A stretch of 64,000 nt of DNA from Doryteuthis pealeii. Lineage: Eukaryota; Mollusca; Cephalopoda; Myopsida; Loliginidae. Location of the stretch: the NCBI GenBank assembly GCA_023376005.1, contig CM042157.1, forward strand, positions 22,467,939-22,531,938, read 5' to 3'. The translations under genes and the position numbers were made by a program. Shown here piece after piece: positions 10,448 to 20,985 of the stretch; the stretch's first letter is position 1; each line of letters opens with the position of its first letter. Under the pieces are notes generated by a model, which was not told the origin of the DNA, ran no database searches, and worked only from the letters and a program-made list of their open reading frames with translations.

Positions 10448-11097
10448 TACACACACATACAGTACGTATTTCCCTAACTATTCCACTACGAGCAGAATGT
10501 GACACAATGTCAATTTTTACGGGAATACAACTAGTTTGAATTCAGAGTTTTCCTTCTCCTACATCGGTTTCCATATTGTTATATCGTAATGACCAGTTAT
10601 ACCGAGTAGTCGATCATGGGAGTATTATGAGGAGACTCCTGCACATACGTTCCACACTGAGTGATCTGTGTGTACATAATCAATGCACATACGTGTAAGC
10701 AATCTGAGACTTCTGTTTGACATAACAGGAAATCTTAGTAAATAATATATCAGGCAATATAGTGGAATCACACAAAATAGCAATTTCAAACGAAATAGAA
10801 ATCTTTTTCTACTTAGGATTAAATTTCGATTTTTATTTGGTGATAACGTTATAATCTCGCACATTCCATACGATTGAATAAACAGAGAATCTAGGATTTC
10901 TTCGTGATGTCAAATAATGCCTCTCTCGGACGTAAAGGCACGTTGGAATATTGCTATATATTTCAATTACAAAGTTGAATGTTGAAGATAAAAATAAATC
11001 TACAAGTCAAACCTTTGGGAAATCAGAGTTCGATTAATAAATAACAGCGCATGCCAGTCTGTAAAATTCGAGACAAGTAAAACGCCTTTCTATTTAT
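10233..11097. other. AT-rich stretch with (CA)n and a SINE-B tail
   Basis: (CA)n at 10402-10458. 10485-10625 matches the SINE-B tail in minus sense (GAGCAGAATGTGACACAATG, TTGAATTCAGAGTTTTCCTT). The 10625-10864 minus-strand ORF of 79 codons has no domain I know. Nothing seen from 10865 to 11097. Confidence 0.55.
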
Positions 11098-11250
11098 CTA
11101 TCTATCTAATCTATCTATCTATCGAGTCATTTATATCTAACTATCTATCCAAATCTATTCATATCTATCTAGATAGCTATGCATCTAAATCTATTCATAT
11201 CTATCTAGATGGCTATCTATAAGATATATCTATCTCTGTAAATTATATAT
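11098..11250 (+). repeat. (TCTA)n degenerate microsatellite
   Basis: Imperfect TATC/TCTA units with interspersed AAATCTATTCAT segments. It abuts the CTAG end of the Helitron-like copy that follows. Confidence 0.9.
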
Positions 11251-11251
11251 A

Positions 11252-11652
11252 CTAGCAAAATATATAACGACTTCAGGGCGATGTAAAAATCAATTTTTGA
11301 AAGATATTGTCTGAGGGAATGGGAATTAAAAATTCAATGTCATAGAGTTTAGTACCATAAGTAAGTTAAATCATCAAATTTATTAAAGGAGGAAAAAAAT
11401 AAAACAATTTGAAATGGAAACTTAGTTCTGATAACTTTGAATATATATTGAAATAAAACAAACTATATATAAATATATAATACCGGGCATGTATTTATTA
11501 AAACTTATTTAAAAATACAATGAGGACTGTCTAACATTGCAAGCTCAAATTATTATTGTATTTATTCTATGTTATGACGATTTTGGATAATGTGACGTAG
11601 CATTGACGTAATTTTGGTTATAGACAAATTGAGACCCAATCTCCATTATTAA
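11252..11652 (-). mobile_element. Helitron-like element, subfamily 2, minus strand
   Basis: In minus sense it starts TAATAATGGAGATTGGG, runs through a GTAACC-like segment and TGACGT motifs, and ends CTAG with a following T (CTAG complement at 11252-11255). The 3' hairpin is decayed. Compare 59961-60240, which shares GACAGTCCTCATTG and TTAATAAATACATG. Confidence 0.65.
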
Positions 11653-11915
11653 TAGATATACAAATCTATTAATATCCATCTATATATCTATCAACCTAAA
11701 TTTATTAATATCTATCTATCTATCTATCTATCTATCTAGATCTATTAATATCTATCTATCAATCTAGATCTACTGATATATAACTATCTATCTAAATATA
11801 TTAATATCTCTCTAAATCTATTGATATCTATCTATCTAAATATATCTATCTATCTATCTAAATCTATTAATATCTCTATATCTATGTATCTATGTATCTA
11901 TCTATATATCCTATA
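11653..11915 (+). repeat. (TCTA)n degenerate microsatellite
   Basis: A long run of TCTA/TATC units with repeated AAATCTATTAATATC segments. Confidence 0.9.
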
Positions 11916-12119
11916 AAACGGATGGAGCACTCTCTGGTGGGCTTTACATATATACAGATGTATGTATTCATTAGAATCCTCCTCCCGGTCGGTAGGTGAT
12001 GATTGCCTAGTGGTTACGAAGCTGATGATAAATCGATCGAGTTTCCATTCCGGCTGGACGTAGCCTGCAAATGTCTACCCACACTGAAGGGCCGTGATAC
12101 ATCAATCACGGTGTCTGTG

Positions 12120-12124
12120 GATGA

Positions 12125-12220
<96 letters not shown>
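12120..12220 (+). repeat. (CA)n-(TA)n compound microsatellite
   Basis: About 22 CA units followed by about 22 TA units. The region before it, 11916-12119, has a short ORF start but no domain. Confidence 0.95.
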
Positions 12221-12222
<2 letters not shown>

Positions 12223-12339
12223 ACTATAGTGTGAGATTGTCATTGTTTCAGCTTTTGCTGGAATGGTGTACCAAAGGCAGTATTATTGGTAGAGTGCTCA
12301 ATATAAAATAGAGCTGTTATATACTATAATAAGATAAAT

Positions 12340-12548
12340 ATATAAAGTTTTTACATATCTATTTATTAGGTAACACAGGAACATTCACAACCATATTAGT
12401 TTCATGCTATGCAAGCATCAGGTGAAGATGTTTCAAATGTCATTTCAAACATCTTCACCTGATGATTGCATCGCATGAAACCAATATGGTTGTGAATGTT
12501 CCTTTGTCACCTAATAAATAGATATGTAAAACCTTTATATATTTATCT

Positions 12549-12592
<44 letters not shown>
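12340..12592. mobile_element. Hammerhead fold-back FB2, ending in (TA)n
   Basis: Arms 12325-12432 and 12441-12552 pair almost throughout: AGATAAATATATAAAG, ACATATCTATTTATTAGGT, CATTCACAACCATATTA and CATCTTCACC landmarks occur in both, inverted. (TA)n follows at 12553-12592. No coding content. Confidence 0.9.
12448..12500 (+). ncRNA. Candidate hammerhead ribozyme 2 (type I)
   Basis: Helix I pairs 12454-12458 with 12492-12496 (TTCAC/GTGAA), then a two-base bulge, then 12448-12451 with 12497-12500. CTGATGA lies at 12459-12465; stem II is TGC/GCA with loop ATC and a flanking T.T mismatch (12466-12476); GAAA lies at 12477-12480; stem III is ACCA/TGGT with loop ATA (12480-12490); H17 = T12491. Every core residue is present. 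The 10.1-11.1 mismatch is non-canonical. The other arm carries the same motif on the minus strand (12380-12432) with the box changed to CTGATGC. Confidence 0.65.
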
Positions 12593-12595
<3 letters not shown>

Positions 12596-13141
12596 TTGAT
12601 GGTATGATGTGTTTCCTTAATAGGATTCAACCAAAATTGAGGATTCACACGTACATATAAAGAATTGCGTATATGTTCTTATATATACGGAATGTTATAA
12701 ATAAATGAATATATCAGTATCTTAGTACAGATATGAAATTAAAGTTATTCGGGAATTTTTTTTTCCTCTATTAAGTCTGATTTTGAAAAGTTTGAAGATT
12801 TCATATCCTGTCTCGTTGACATGATTTTTTCCATCTCACAGATTTGTGTTTTCAAATTTATTTTTCAGCCTTTGTTAAAAATGTCAGCTCGTGGCCACGC
12901 GCACACTCGAAATTTAAATACATTTTGTGGTGGGTGGGGTGGGGGGCTATACATGCTAATATTCTTGTTTGGGATGATGAAGTTTTTAAATTTGATGTCT
13001 TTACTCGTGAATATGCATGTTCTAATTTCATTTATTTTAGGTTTGAGATTGACGGGTTACTTTAAGCGTTTATAAGTTGTGCGTAAATGTTTTTATATTT
13101 TTTTTATATAAGTTTAAAACCATTTGCCTGTTTATATTACA
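12593..13141. other. Unassigned AT-rich stretch
   Basis: Two overlapping plus-strand ORFs (12821-13075 and 12844-13065) are hydrophobic, repeat-free and without a domain I recognise. No other feature. Confidence 0.45.
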
Positions 13142-13929
13142 TCTTATTATAAAGGGGATTGTACTGTTGTCTATTTGTAACCATTTCCATGATTTCATTT
13201 TCATTCAAACCTAAATTATTAATAAAATTGCTTTATATTATCAATACTGTACCCCAGAAGGCCCTATTAACGTGGGACCACCCACAAACCGAAGCTCATG
13301 GGTGGCGGGTGAAAAATTGCGTTGATCCCGTCGGCATTACCCCTCAAGGGGGGGGGGGCTCAGCCACTGGGCAATAAACCCAGCCCTGCCCCTTTAAATC
13401 AAGGGGGCAGGTGTTGCCTGGTGGATGCCCCCCTGGGATCAACGCTAATAACTTGTAAAGATCCAGGATAGGCGGGCTTATCTACATGATAACATACAAT
13501 TGTATTCATATATATTGTATTTATATATATATATACAGTGTGAACAGGAAGGCTAATTTGCATAACGATATTAAAAATTTGATTTTAATAAATATGTGCT
13601 TAGTATTATTGATTTCTAATTGTTTGGTTTTATCTTAATATGAGTAAATATCTCGGGGATAAATCTTAAAAGAAATCGATTAACAAGAAGAAATAACTAA
13701 TTTTAGTCTTTATTTTAACTAAATAGTTAAATTAGGAAAATTTAGCAATGAAAGACTGGAGTGATGGAAGTGTGAGTTTCAGTTTATCTATTTTTCGATT
13801 ATAGCACCCTCTGTTTCAAGTCTTTTTATCTGCATTCTTATTTAGTTTCATTAGCCTTTCTAATGTAATATAATATTCGATTACATTAAACTTAAATACT
13901 TGCACCCAGAGGGTGCAAATATTTGCTAG
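13142..13929 (+). mobile_element. Helitron-like element H1, with internal insert
   Basis: Begins A|TCTTATTATAAAGG and ends with the hairpin GCACCC/GGGTGC (13908-13922 region) and CTAG at 13926-13929, followed by T. Body landmarks match 28525-29147, including GGAAGGCTAATTTGCATA and TTGATTTCTAATTGTTTGG. It lost about 60 bp near the 5' end and gained a GC-rich insert at 13251-13478. No Rep/helicase, so it is non-autonomous. Confidence 0.8.
13251..13478. other. GC-rich structured insert inside H1
   Basis: Uninterrupted Helitron copies run straight through this point, so these 228 bp are extra. An 11-bp perfect outer stem (13319-13329 with 13435-13445, GCGTTGATCCC/GGGATCAACGC) encloses a G-run (13347-13358), a small CTGGG/CCCAG hairpin and a CTGCCCC/GGGGCAG hairpin near 13385-13411. 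The base composition is unlike the surroundings. I do not recognise it and see no second copy. Confidence 0.7.
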
Positions 13930-14909
13930 TCTTAATATAATGGAGATTGTGTGCCTGTATGTCTGTAACCGAAACTATGTCACCACTGACGTCACAATTC
14001 TCTTAGTTATATTCTCAATGGTTATTAAATAATCATTATTTAATCTTAATTAGCATCTTATTTATTAAGTCGAGCTGAGATAGATTTGCCTTAAAACAGC
14101 CTATGGTATTCGTGTGTTTAAATTCCTGCAATATGTGTTATATATCATTAAGAAAAAATGTTTATATAGAATATGGTATTAACAATTTACATAACGGTTT
14201 CAATAAAACCGTGTTTAATGAATAATTACTTGGTGTTATTGATTTCTAATATTATTGTTTTATTCCCGATTACGACGTTTTAATAAACGTCGTAATCGGG
14301 AACCTTCTTGTCGTAATCGGGAGCCATAACGGAACTTTGAACCTAACCCTTTATTCGGTCCACGGGAGTATACTGTTCTCATTCCGCTATCCATAGCTGG
14401 GGGAGAGGTGTTAAGCTGTGTTGATTATTATTCTATGTTACTGCTGTCCCTGAACAGTTTAACACTTGTACCCCAGCTATGGTTAGAGAAATGAGAACAG
14501 GATGACCCCGTGGACTGAATAAAAGTTCAAAGTTCCGTGATGGCTCCCGATTACGACAAGAAGGTTTCCGATTACGAAAAGAAGGTTCCCGAGTCTGTGA
14601 AGGTTCCCGAGTCCAAAGAGAAGATTCCCAAGTCCGACAAGGAATACCTGGAGAAAGCTGGAGGGCACTTCGACTGAAAAGTTGTACCGATAACAATTAA
14701 GATGATGTCAATAGTCCGAATAATTCAATTAATACAAATTATCAAGCCTCATCTCAAAGATTCAGAGAAACCTATATATAATTTTATATTGAAATCAATT
14801 AGAATAAAGTGCAAATAAGTGTAATCTTCATCAGTCTTCCTAATTCAATAGAATATCAAATCACATTAAAACTGAAATACTTGTGCCCGGAGGTCGCATT
14901 TTATGCTAG
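13930..14909 (+). mobile_element. Helitron-like element H2, abutting H1
   Basis: Starts TCTTAATATAATGG directly after H1's CTAG and ends with a decayed hairpin (GTGCCCGGAGGTCGC) and CTAG at 14906-14909, followed by T. Subfamily 2, as at 32931 and 15999: AAGTCGAGCTGAGATAGATT, ACCGTGTTTAATGAATAATT. It is split by an FB-T fold-back at 14270-14771. Confidence 0.75.
14270..14771. repeat. FB-T fold-back element inside H2
   Basis: Inverted arms of about 110 bp (14287-14405 against 14470-14590) share TCGGGAGCCATAACGGAACT, CGGTCCACGGG and CCATAGCTGGGG. The right side continues through the 18-21 bp CGGGAACCTTCTTG units to CTCAAAGATTCAGAGAAA. ORFs on both strands here are palindrome products. Same family as 5099-5482 and 24881-25245. 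Confidence 0.8.
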
Positions 14910-14999
14910 TTACATATAATTTCATTTTTTAAAAATTAATGAAATAGATCACTAATTAAGACTGAGCCTATTTTAGTAGTGACCAACCCAAGCTGAGTT

Positions 15000-15212
15000 A
15001 ATACAGAGTTTTCCTTCTCCTAGTCTGGTTGTCTAACCAAGGTTAAATAGCCCAGTTTGTCCTATTATTTACCCATAGCTGGAGTGAGGTTCGTACACTA
15101 ACCAATGGTATTAGCGCTATGTGAACTGTAGTTTCGTCCAAGATTGGAACCCGAGTCGACGTGTCCATTTCCTACGACTCTAACCATTACACTACGGAAA
15201 CCAACTCCAGTT
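15000..15212 (-). mobile_element. SINE-B copy, minus strand
   Basis: The minus strand opens with a tRNA-like head: TGTAATGGTTA (A-box like) near 15186-15196 and a GGGTTCCAATC B-box-like near 15145. The body then passes AGCTATGG and ATAGGACAAACTGGGC. The plus-strand landmark CAGAGTTTTCCTTCTCCTAG marks the tail side. The beginning (TGTGACACAAG part) is missing. Confidence 0.75.
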
Positions 15213-15638
15213 ATTTTATTCAATAGTTTCCTCCAGTTTAAAAAAAATCTTATTGCTGCTATTTTTCCCCAGACAAAGATGTTTTTTTAATTTTTGAATC
15301 CTGTTGAGATGGCTAAATTTTTAAAATTATTTGCTATTTTATTTGTGAGTTGTGATTTTTTTTTTCTTTTAGTTTCCGGAAATGTTTAGAAATTTCGGTT
15401 GTTTTTCTAAACTTTTTACTCTTATTCTTTTTAGTTTTTTCATTTGTAAAGGATTGTCTGTGGCTATATAAACGTAGTTTCCTGGGCACGCTGAAAAAAT
15501 AATTTTGAAAAAACAAATCAGTGAGGCAGAAAAATCATACCAATAAGACCGGATATGAAATCTTCAAATTTTAAAGAATCAAACTGAACGAGGCAAAAAA
15601 TGTCGAAATAAATCTAAATTTATATCTGAACAAAGGTA

Positions 15639-15640
<2 letters not shown>
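15213..15640. other. AT-rich spacer
   Basis: Poly-T and poly-A patches. The 60-codon minus ORF at 15334-15516 is lysine-rich low complexity. No feature supported. Confidence 0.45.

Positions 15641-15702
<62 letters not shown>
15641..15702 (+). repeat. (TA)n microsatellite
   Basis: About 30 TA units immediately before a SINE-B copy. The same arrangement is seen at 51160-51202, so SINE-B tails seem to meet (TA)n. Confidence 0.95.
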
Positions 15703-15706
<4 letters not shown>

Positions 15707-15990
15707 CAACCCCTCTACACGAACAGGATGTGACACAAGGTCAATTTCTTAAGTGGAGTTCAACACATTTGAATTCAAAGTTTTCCTTCTCCTAGACCGG
15801 TTGCCTAAACAAGGTTAAAGAGCCCAGTCTGCCCTACTATTTATCCATAGCTGGAGAGAGAGTAGGATTCACACCGTTCACAAGGGTATTAGCGCTAATT
15901 GAAATGCAATTACCAAATCCAGTATTTGAACTCGGGGCGACGGGACAATTCCCCATGACTTTAACCATTACACCACACGCTTCCATTATT
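15703..15990 (-). mobile_element. SINE-B full-length copy, minus strand
   Basis: Reads in minus sense from GGAAGCGTGTGGTGTAATGG (A box) through GCCCCGAGTTCAAATACTGG (B box) to a body with TAGTAGGGCAGACTGGGC and a tail CATCCTGTTCGTGTAGAGGG next to (TA)n. Nearly the same as 51203-51487. The head suggests derivation from a tRNA with the GGTGTAATGGTTA A-arm; no functional tRNA is implied. Confidence 0.85.
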
Positions 15991-15998
15991 TATATATA

Positions 15999-16518
15999 CT
16001 AGCAAGAATATGAGCCCTCCGAATGTAAGTATTTCAGTTTTAATGTAATGAAATATATTTGATTAGAAAGAGTAACGAAATTAAATAAGAACGCATAGAA
16101 ATTACGTATATAATATTACACATATTTTTAATTATATTCTAATATTTTTCTATACTAAGGATTGGTTTTAATACGTTGGAGAATATTATATATCAATAAA
16201 ACTAAGTAATTATTTATTAAACCAGGTTTTGTTAAAACTAGTAAACAAATTAACCACACCATATATTATGAAAACCTTTATTTCTTTGTGATATATAAAA
16301 CATATCGCAGAATTTTAAATGCATTAATAAGATGGGCTGATTTGAAGCAAATATAACTCAGATGTTCATAGAGACCTCGTTAATAAATAAGATTTATTCT
16401 ATTTTATGTATTAATTATTTGAGCTATAAATGAAATACTCATTGATAAACTTACGCAATTCCTGAGAGTATGTGACTTAGTTTCGGCTACAGACAGACAC
16501 CGAATTTCTATTATAATC
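15999..16518 (-). mobile_element. Helitron-like element, subfamily 2, minus strand
   Basis: The CTAG terminus is at 16002-15999 in minus sense, with decayed hairpin bases (TTCGGAGGGCTC) just before it and a T beyond. The 5' end is near 16518 (TTATAATAGAAATTCGG, CTGTCTGTAGCCGAAAC). About 520 bp, no ORF. Confidence 0.7.
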
Positions 16519-16519
16519 A

Positions 16520-16548
16520 TACACACACACACACACACACACACACCG

Positions 16549-16609
<61 letters not shown>
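16520..16609 (+). repeat. (CA)n-(TA)n microsatellite
   Basis: (CA)n at 16521-16547 and (TA)n at 16553-16609. It directly follows the 5' end of the Helitron-like copy. Confidence 0.93.
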
Positions 16610-16614
<5 letters not shown>

Positions 16615-16654
16615 GGCTATTGATATGAATTTATGGTTCAAACTCTGTTCATAT

Positions 16655-17142
<488 letters not shown>

Positions 17143-17300
17143 GAAAAGTTGCAGAAACACACACAGCCTATCAAATATCGGACATATTCTGCCAAAATAA
17201 TAATTCAATGCCTGAAGAAGACAACAGATCAGAAACACGTGTCGCATATGATAAGATAAAAAGAATTTAAAAAAAAATAAATACAAATTTTTCTGAGAAC
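17143..17300 (+). mobile_element. Hammerhead-bearing repeat between (TA)n tracts
   Basis: Shares order with 57870-57985: GCCTGAAGAA, GAAACAC, GCATATG, AAAAAGAATT, TTTTTCTGAG. It lies between (TA)n at 17050-17135 and 17370-17437, as the fold-back hammerhead elements do, though I see no second arm here. Confidence 0.7.
17208..17247 (+). ncRNA. Candidate hammerhead ribozyme 8
   Basis: Helix I ATGC/GCAT (17208-17211 with 17244-17247), CTGAAGA at 17212-17218, GAAA at 17232-17235, stem III ACAC/GTGT with no or a 2-nt loop (17235-17242), H17 = C17243. Stem II (17219-17231) offers only two pairs, so the fold is weak. A short palindromic stem III recalls the dimer-type hammerheads described for Penelope-like elements. 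Confidence 0.45.
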
Positions 17301-17367
17301 ATAATACATTTTGCGGACCTTCTTTTTTATAAATTATTGAATTTTCTCCCTTTGGAACCAGAACAAC

Positions 17368-17369
<2 letters not shown>

Positions 17370-17426
<57 letters not shown>

Positions 17427-17437
17427 TATATATATCA
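17370..17437 (+). repeat. (TA)n microsatellite
   Basis: About 33 TA units with one AAT break. Confidence 0.95.
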
Positions 17438-17845
17438 GTCAATCTATTTCATTCTGATACCAATATCATTATTTCAAGCTTATGAATTCTTTATTTCAGA
17501 TTAACTGTGGACACTTGACACGGTTTGACGTGAAACCGTGATTAAGTGGGAGGCCATTGTTGTTATACATACCATCATCACTTATTCTTGTCGCGTTTAT
17601 TACTATGTTGAATCAAAGACAAAGATTTCCCTGGAGACACGGACAGTCAGTATAATACGGTGTGCATTATCCTATCGTCTCATAACTATAAGATGTCTGA
17701 AGGAGAAGTGGCGAATTACGTCACAACACACGAAAAGAACAATTACCTCAATAATTATGATTGAATATTAAAACAGCGTATCAAATTGATATTTGTAAGG
17801 TCTGGTACAGAAGAAAGACGCTGGGAACCAAAAGAAAATATGAAA
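17438..17845. other. Unassigned non-repetitive stretch
   Basis: Ordinary composition. The ORFs at 17538-17771 and 17761-17982 have no domain, and the second runs into the tandem duplication below. Confidence 0.45.
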
Positions 17846-18660
17846 TTAACGTTCCAACTGTTGTTGCTAGCAAGGGTCCATGCCCACACACCTTACCTGA
17901 TAGTTGGTACGGTCGTAACATTTGGGAAAATTTTAAAAATCGAGCTTTGAAATCATTATTTTGCATCCAAGTGCGCTATTAAAAAACAAAAAAAAACGTG
18001 TGTAGCAATATTGAAAATTAATAAAATAACAATGATTTTGGTATCTTTAGCAAGCCTTTAAGGGATCTAATCATGCCTGATAGTTTGCAACTTTGGTTAA
18101 CTTTGAAAATTTTGACTAAATTCATATACTTTAAAACGTACGCTAAAATCCTTGAAAAAGACGTCGAAATCGACCGGTTTTGACTATGTTTTGACGCAAG
18201 TAAAAAAAAACTTAAAACTATAAAATTAACATTCCAACTGTCGTTTCTAGCAAGTGTCCATGCCGGCACACCTTACCTGATAGTTGGTACGGTCGAAACA
18301 TTTTTGAAAATTTTAGAAATCGAGCTTTGAAAGCTTTCTTTTACATCCAAACGCGCTATTAAAAACAAAAAAAAAACGTATGTAGCAATATTGAAAATTA
18401 ATAAAATAACAAGGGATGAGAAGTCATTCGAAAATGTCGGTTGGTTGGTTGGTTGGATTTTACGGCATATCAACCCTTTGGGTTATTTTAAGGCGAAGAC
18501 TCTCTTTTAATTATTGATAGTTTGCAACTGATAGTTTAAAACTTTGAAAATTTTGGTTAACTTTGAAAATTTATATACTTCAAACATATGCTAATTTCTT
18601 AGAAAAACACGTCCAAATCGACTGGTTTTGACTGTTTTGACGCAAGTAAAATAAACCTTG
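17846..18660 (+). repeat. Tandem duplication, two units of about 380-435 bp
   Basis: Unit 1 (17846-18210) and unit 2 (18226-18660) share ATTAACGTTCCAACTG, CTTACCTGATAGTTGGTACG, AATCGAGCTTTGAAA, GTAGCAATATTGAAAATTAA and TTTTGACGCAAGTAAAA in order. Unit 2 carries an extra 100 bp at 18414-18512 with the Rep-A tail in minus sense (GTTGGTTGG, TTTTACGGCATATCAACCC), inserted after duplication. No coding function. Confidence 0.85.
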
Positions 18661-19038
18661 AAAACCCATGTAGAATGCCTTAATGATCTGCGATACGAGA
18701 CTGCTAAGCATCTCACTAAGCCCGAAACCAACAAATCACCGCGTGTGAACACGTCAGGATATTTTTGAAATTTTTTTCAAGATTTATTTTTTAGACACAA
18801 AAATGAATGATAATATAGTCCGTTTGAATTTCCAACAAATAATTAAAAAAATTCTTCACTTTTAAAAGTGAAAGGATCACACTCCCGATAAGTAATAATG
18901 GATCTGCGAGACTAACTTTAAAAGAATCCCCCCTCTACCCAGGCGACGCCGGGTAGCCACTTCTAGTAATACATCAGTGATAGAAGTTAACTACCAAGGG
19001 TTCCTTGAGAAGAATCTTCAGTAGGGTAGTTAACTTCA
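18661..19038. other. AT-rich spacer with a small dispersed repeat
   Basis: 18887-18958 (AATAATGGATCTGCGAGACT, then CAGGCGACGCCGGGTAGC) recurs at 22313-22377; its first part also matches the SINE-E head at 52133-52160. Otherwise nothing recognised. Confidence 0.55.
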
Positions 19039-19064
19039 TACATATATGCGTATATATATATATA

Positions 19065-19132
<68 letters not shown>

Positions 19133-19195
19133 CGTGTGTGCGTGTGTCTATGTGTCTGTGTATATGTGTGTCTATATGTACACATGAGTATATAT
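19039..19195 (+). repeat. (TA)n-(TG)n microsatellite
   Basis: (TA)n with an AAT break, then (TG)n with scattered GC variants to 19170. The C-V repeat ORF is an artefact. Confidence 0.95.
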
Positions 19196-19660
19196 ATGTA
19201 AATGTCTTATGTTAGAGAAATTAAAGGAAATTTATTTTCGTGTTGCCAATCAAGATGGTGACAAGACTCATTCTAAATTTCCAGGCCAAGTGCCCACGCC
19301 CAACGATGCTGGGCTATGATTTGTGACAGAATGAAATATTCCCTTGATTGACTTGAAAATACCACTTCACGTGTTCCAGTTTTTGAGACCGGTCCAGGAT
19401 CGGAAAGTGAGTGGGATTTTTTCTGTGGCCGCCTGTCAGACGTTTCCTTCCTGATATGACCAACACATCAACACCTCGTCGTCTCTTCATCCTTAGAATG
19501 TCACGTGACGACAAATCGTAGGGTAAATTGTTGAGTTGAATCAAATCATTCATCACACCAGACGCGGACAATGATGTCTCTCTGAATTTTTTCTCTACAC
19601 ATTGGAATGTTGGGTCTCGGGAAAATTAAGACATTAAAAATGAAAACAAGAAATCGGCGC
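19196..19660. other. Unassigned non-repetitive stretch
   Basis: Balanced composition. The minus ORF 19314-19571 (85 codons, residues such as MKRRRGVDVLVISGRKRLTG) lacks low complexity but matches no family I know. It could be a decayed transposon piece or chance. Confidence 0.4.
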
Positions 19661-19707
19661 AAGACCCAGATGAAGAGAATACTCAAACTCCGAAGAAGTT
19701 TAGAGAG

Positions 19708-19749
<42 letters not shown>

Positions 19750-19948
19750 TGGTGCCCTTGGAACAATCCCCAAAGCTTTGGCAAAGAATTTCGGTGAACT
19801 GGAAATCAGAGGAAGAACCGAGATCATCCAAACTACGGCACTGTTGGGATCGGCTAGAATACTCAGAAGAGTTCTGGAGACCTGAGGAGCCTCCAGTGAA
19901 TCATCAGCTACGGTAGGTGTGAAAAACAATAATAATAACATAAAATTC
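19661..19948 (+). mobile_element. LINE-A 3' fragment within (TAA)n
   Basis: A (TAA)n tract at 19711-19749 is followed directly by the LINE-A C-terminal segment (GALGTIPKALAKNFGELEIR-like, TALLGSARILRRVLE-like), a short 3' UTR (GTGTGAAAAACA) and a new (TAA)-type tail at 19929-19942. The 143-codon ORF on the opposite strand is its shadow. Confidence 0.75.
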
Positions 19949-19954
19949 TCTGAG

Positions 19955-20418
19955 ATTTTGAGATAAAGACGGGTCATATAATCCCAGCCAGAAGACCAGA
20001 CCTAGTATTGATTAAACAGCAGATCACAGGGTGAAGATGAAAAAAAACCCAAAAAGATTAATAATAACAAAAAAAGAGAACTTGTTAACTGTTAGACTTT
20101 GCGATTCCAGCAAATCACAGGGTGAAGATGAAGAAAAACTAAAAGATTCTGCCAGAGAATTGAAAAAGATGTGGAATATGAGGGTGAAAGTGATACCAAT
20201 TGTAGTTGGTGTACTTGGAATGGTCCCAGAAAGCTTGGAAAAAAAACTGGAGGAACTGGAAATCAAATGAAGAATTAAGGCCGTTGAGACAGCTGTATTG
20301 CTGAAATCGGCTAAATACTCAGAAGAATCCTGGAGACCTGAGGAAACTTGCTGTCGCTCAGATTCCAACGAAAGGCCATCAGCAAAGGCTAATGTGAAAA
20401 ACTCACAGGTGAGAACAT
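19955..20418 (+). mobile_element. LINE-A 3' fragment
   Basis: Starts at RRPDLVLIK-type codons (19990), with an internal repeat of AGCAGATCACAGGGTGAAGA at 20021 and 20106, then LWNMRVKVIPIVVGVLGMVP and LEKKLEELEIK. Frameshifts and stops throughout. Ends GTGAAAAACTCACAGGTGAG, then AATAATAAG. 5'-truncated. Confidence 0.8.
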
Positions 20419-20494
20419 AATAATAAGAATAAAGACGTTATCTATCGAATTGACCGTACTAAGAGCAAAGCAGCTGCTATCGGTTGAAATAATC

Positions 20495-20560
20495 AAAAAG
20501 AATCCCGGGGAATTGAGGAGACTTGCTGTCACTCAGACTTCAGAGAAATCAGTTCTCTCG
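20495..20560 (+). mobile_element. LINE-A 3' crumb
   Basis: ATTGAGGAGACTTGCTGTCACTCAGACTTCAGAGAAAT matches the extreme C-terminal codons and start of the 3' UTR of LINE-A. Too short to say more. Confidence 0.6.
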
Positions 20561-20985
20561 CACTGAATTAGACATTATGATTTATTGCCGAAGCTTATTT
20601 CATTGCCACGCGTATTAATGCCACGAAAATCCTATCGTAGAGATTAAAGCCATATTTATGAAGATGAAGAATAAAATACGTAGACTTAGGAGGAGGGGGG
20701 CGAGAAGTTGAGAATTTTTAAAACAACGGCTGGGAGATTATCTTAAGAGAAATTTACAGCAGAGAAAGAAAAAACGCGGGAAATAAGATTTAATATCAAA
20801 TTTCAATTACGCGGGAATATAAATATTCATAGCGGGATTAATGATGGTCAAAGTGGGAAAGTAATCTGCTAGAATAGCATAAATAGGTTAATGATATTAC
20901 TATAATAATAATAATAATAATAATAATAATTATAATAGTAATAATAATAATAGACTGTAAACTATGTATTAAGCGAATGAAGCAA
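20561..20985. other. AT-rich spacer with (TAA)n
   Basis: Quiet sequence with a degenerate (TAA)n tract at 20905-20953, just before the longest LINE-A copy. Confidence 0.5.
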
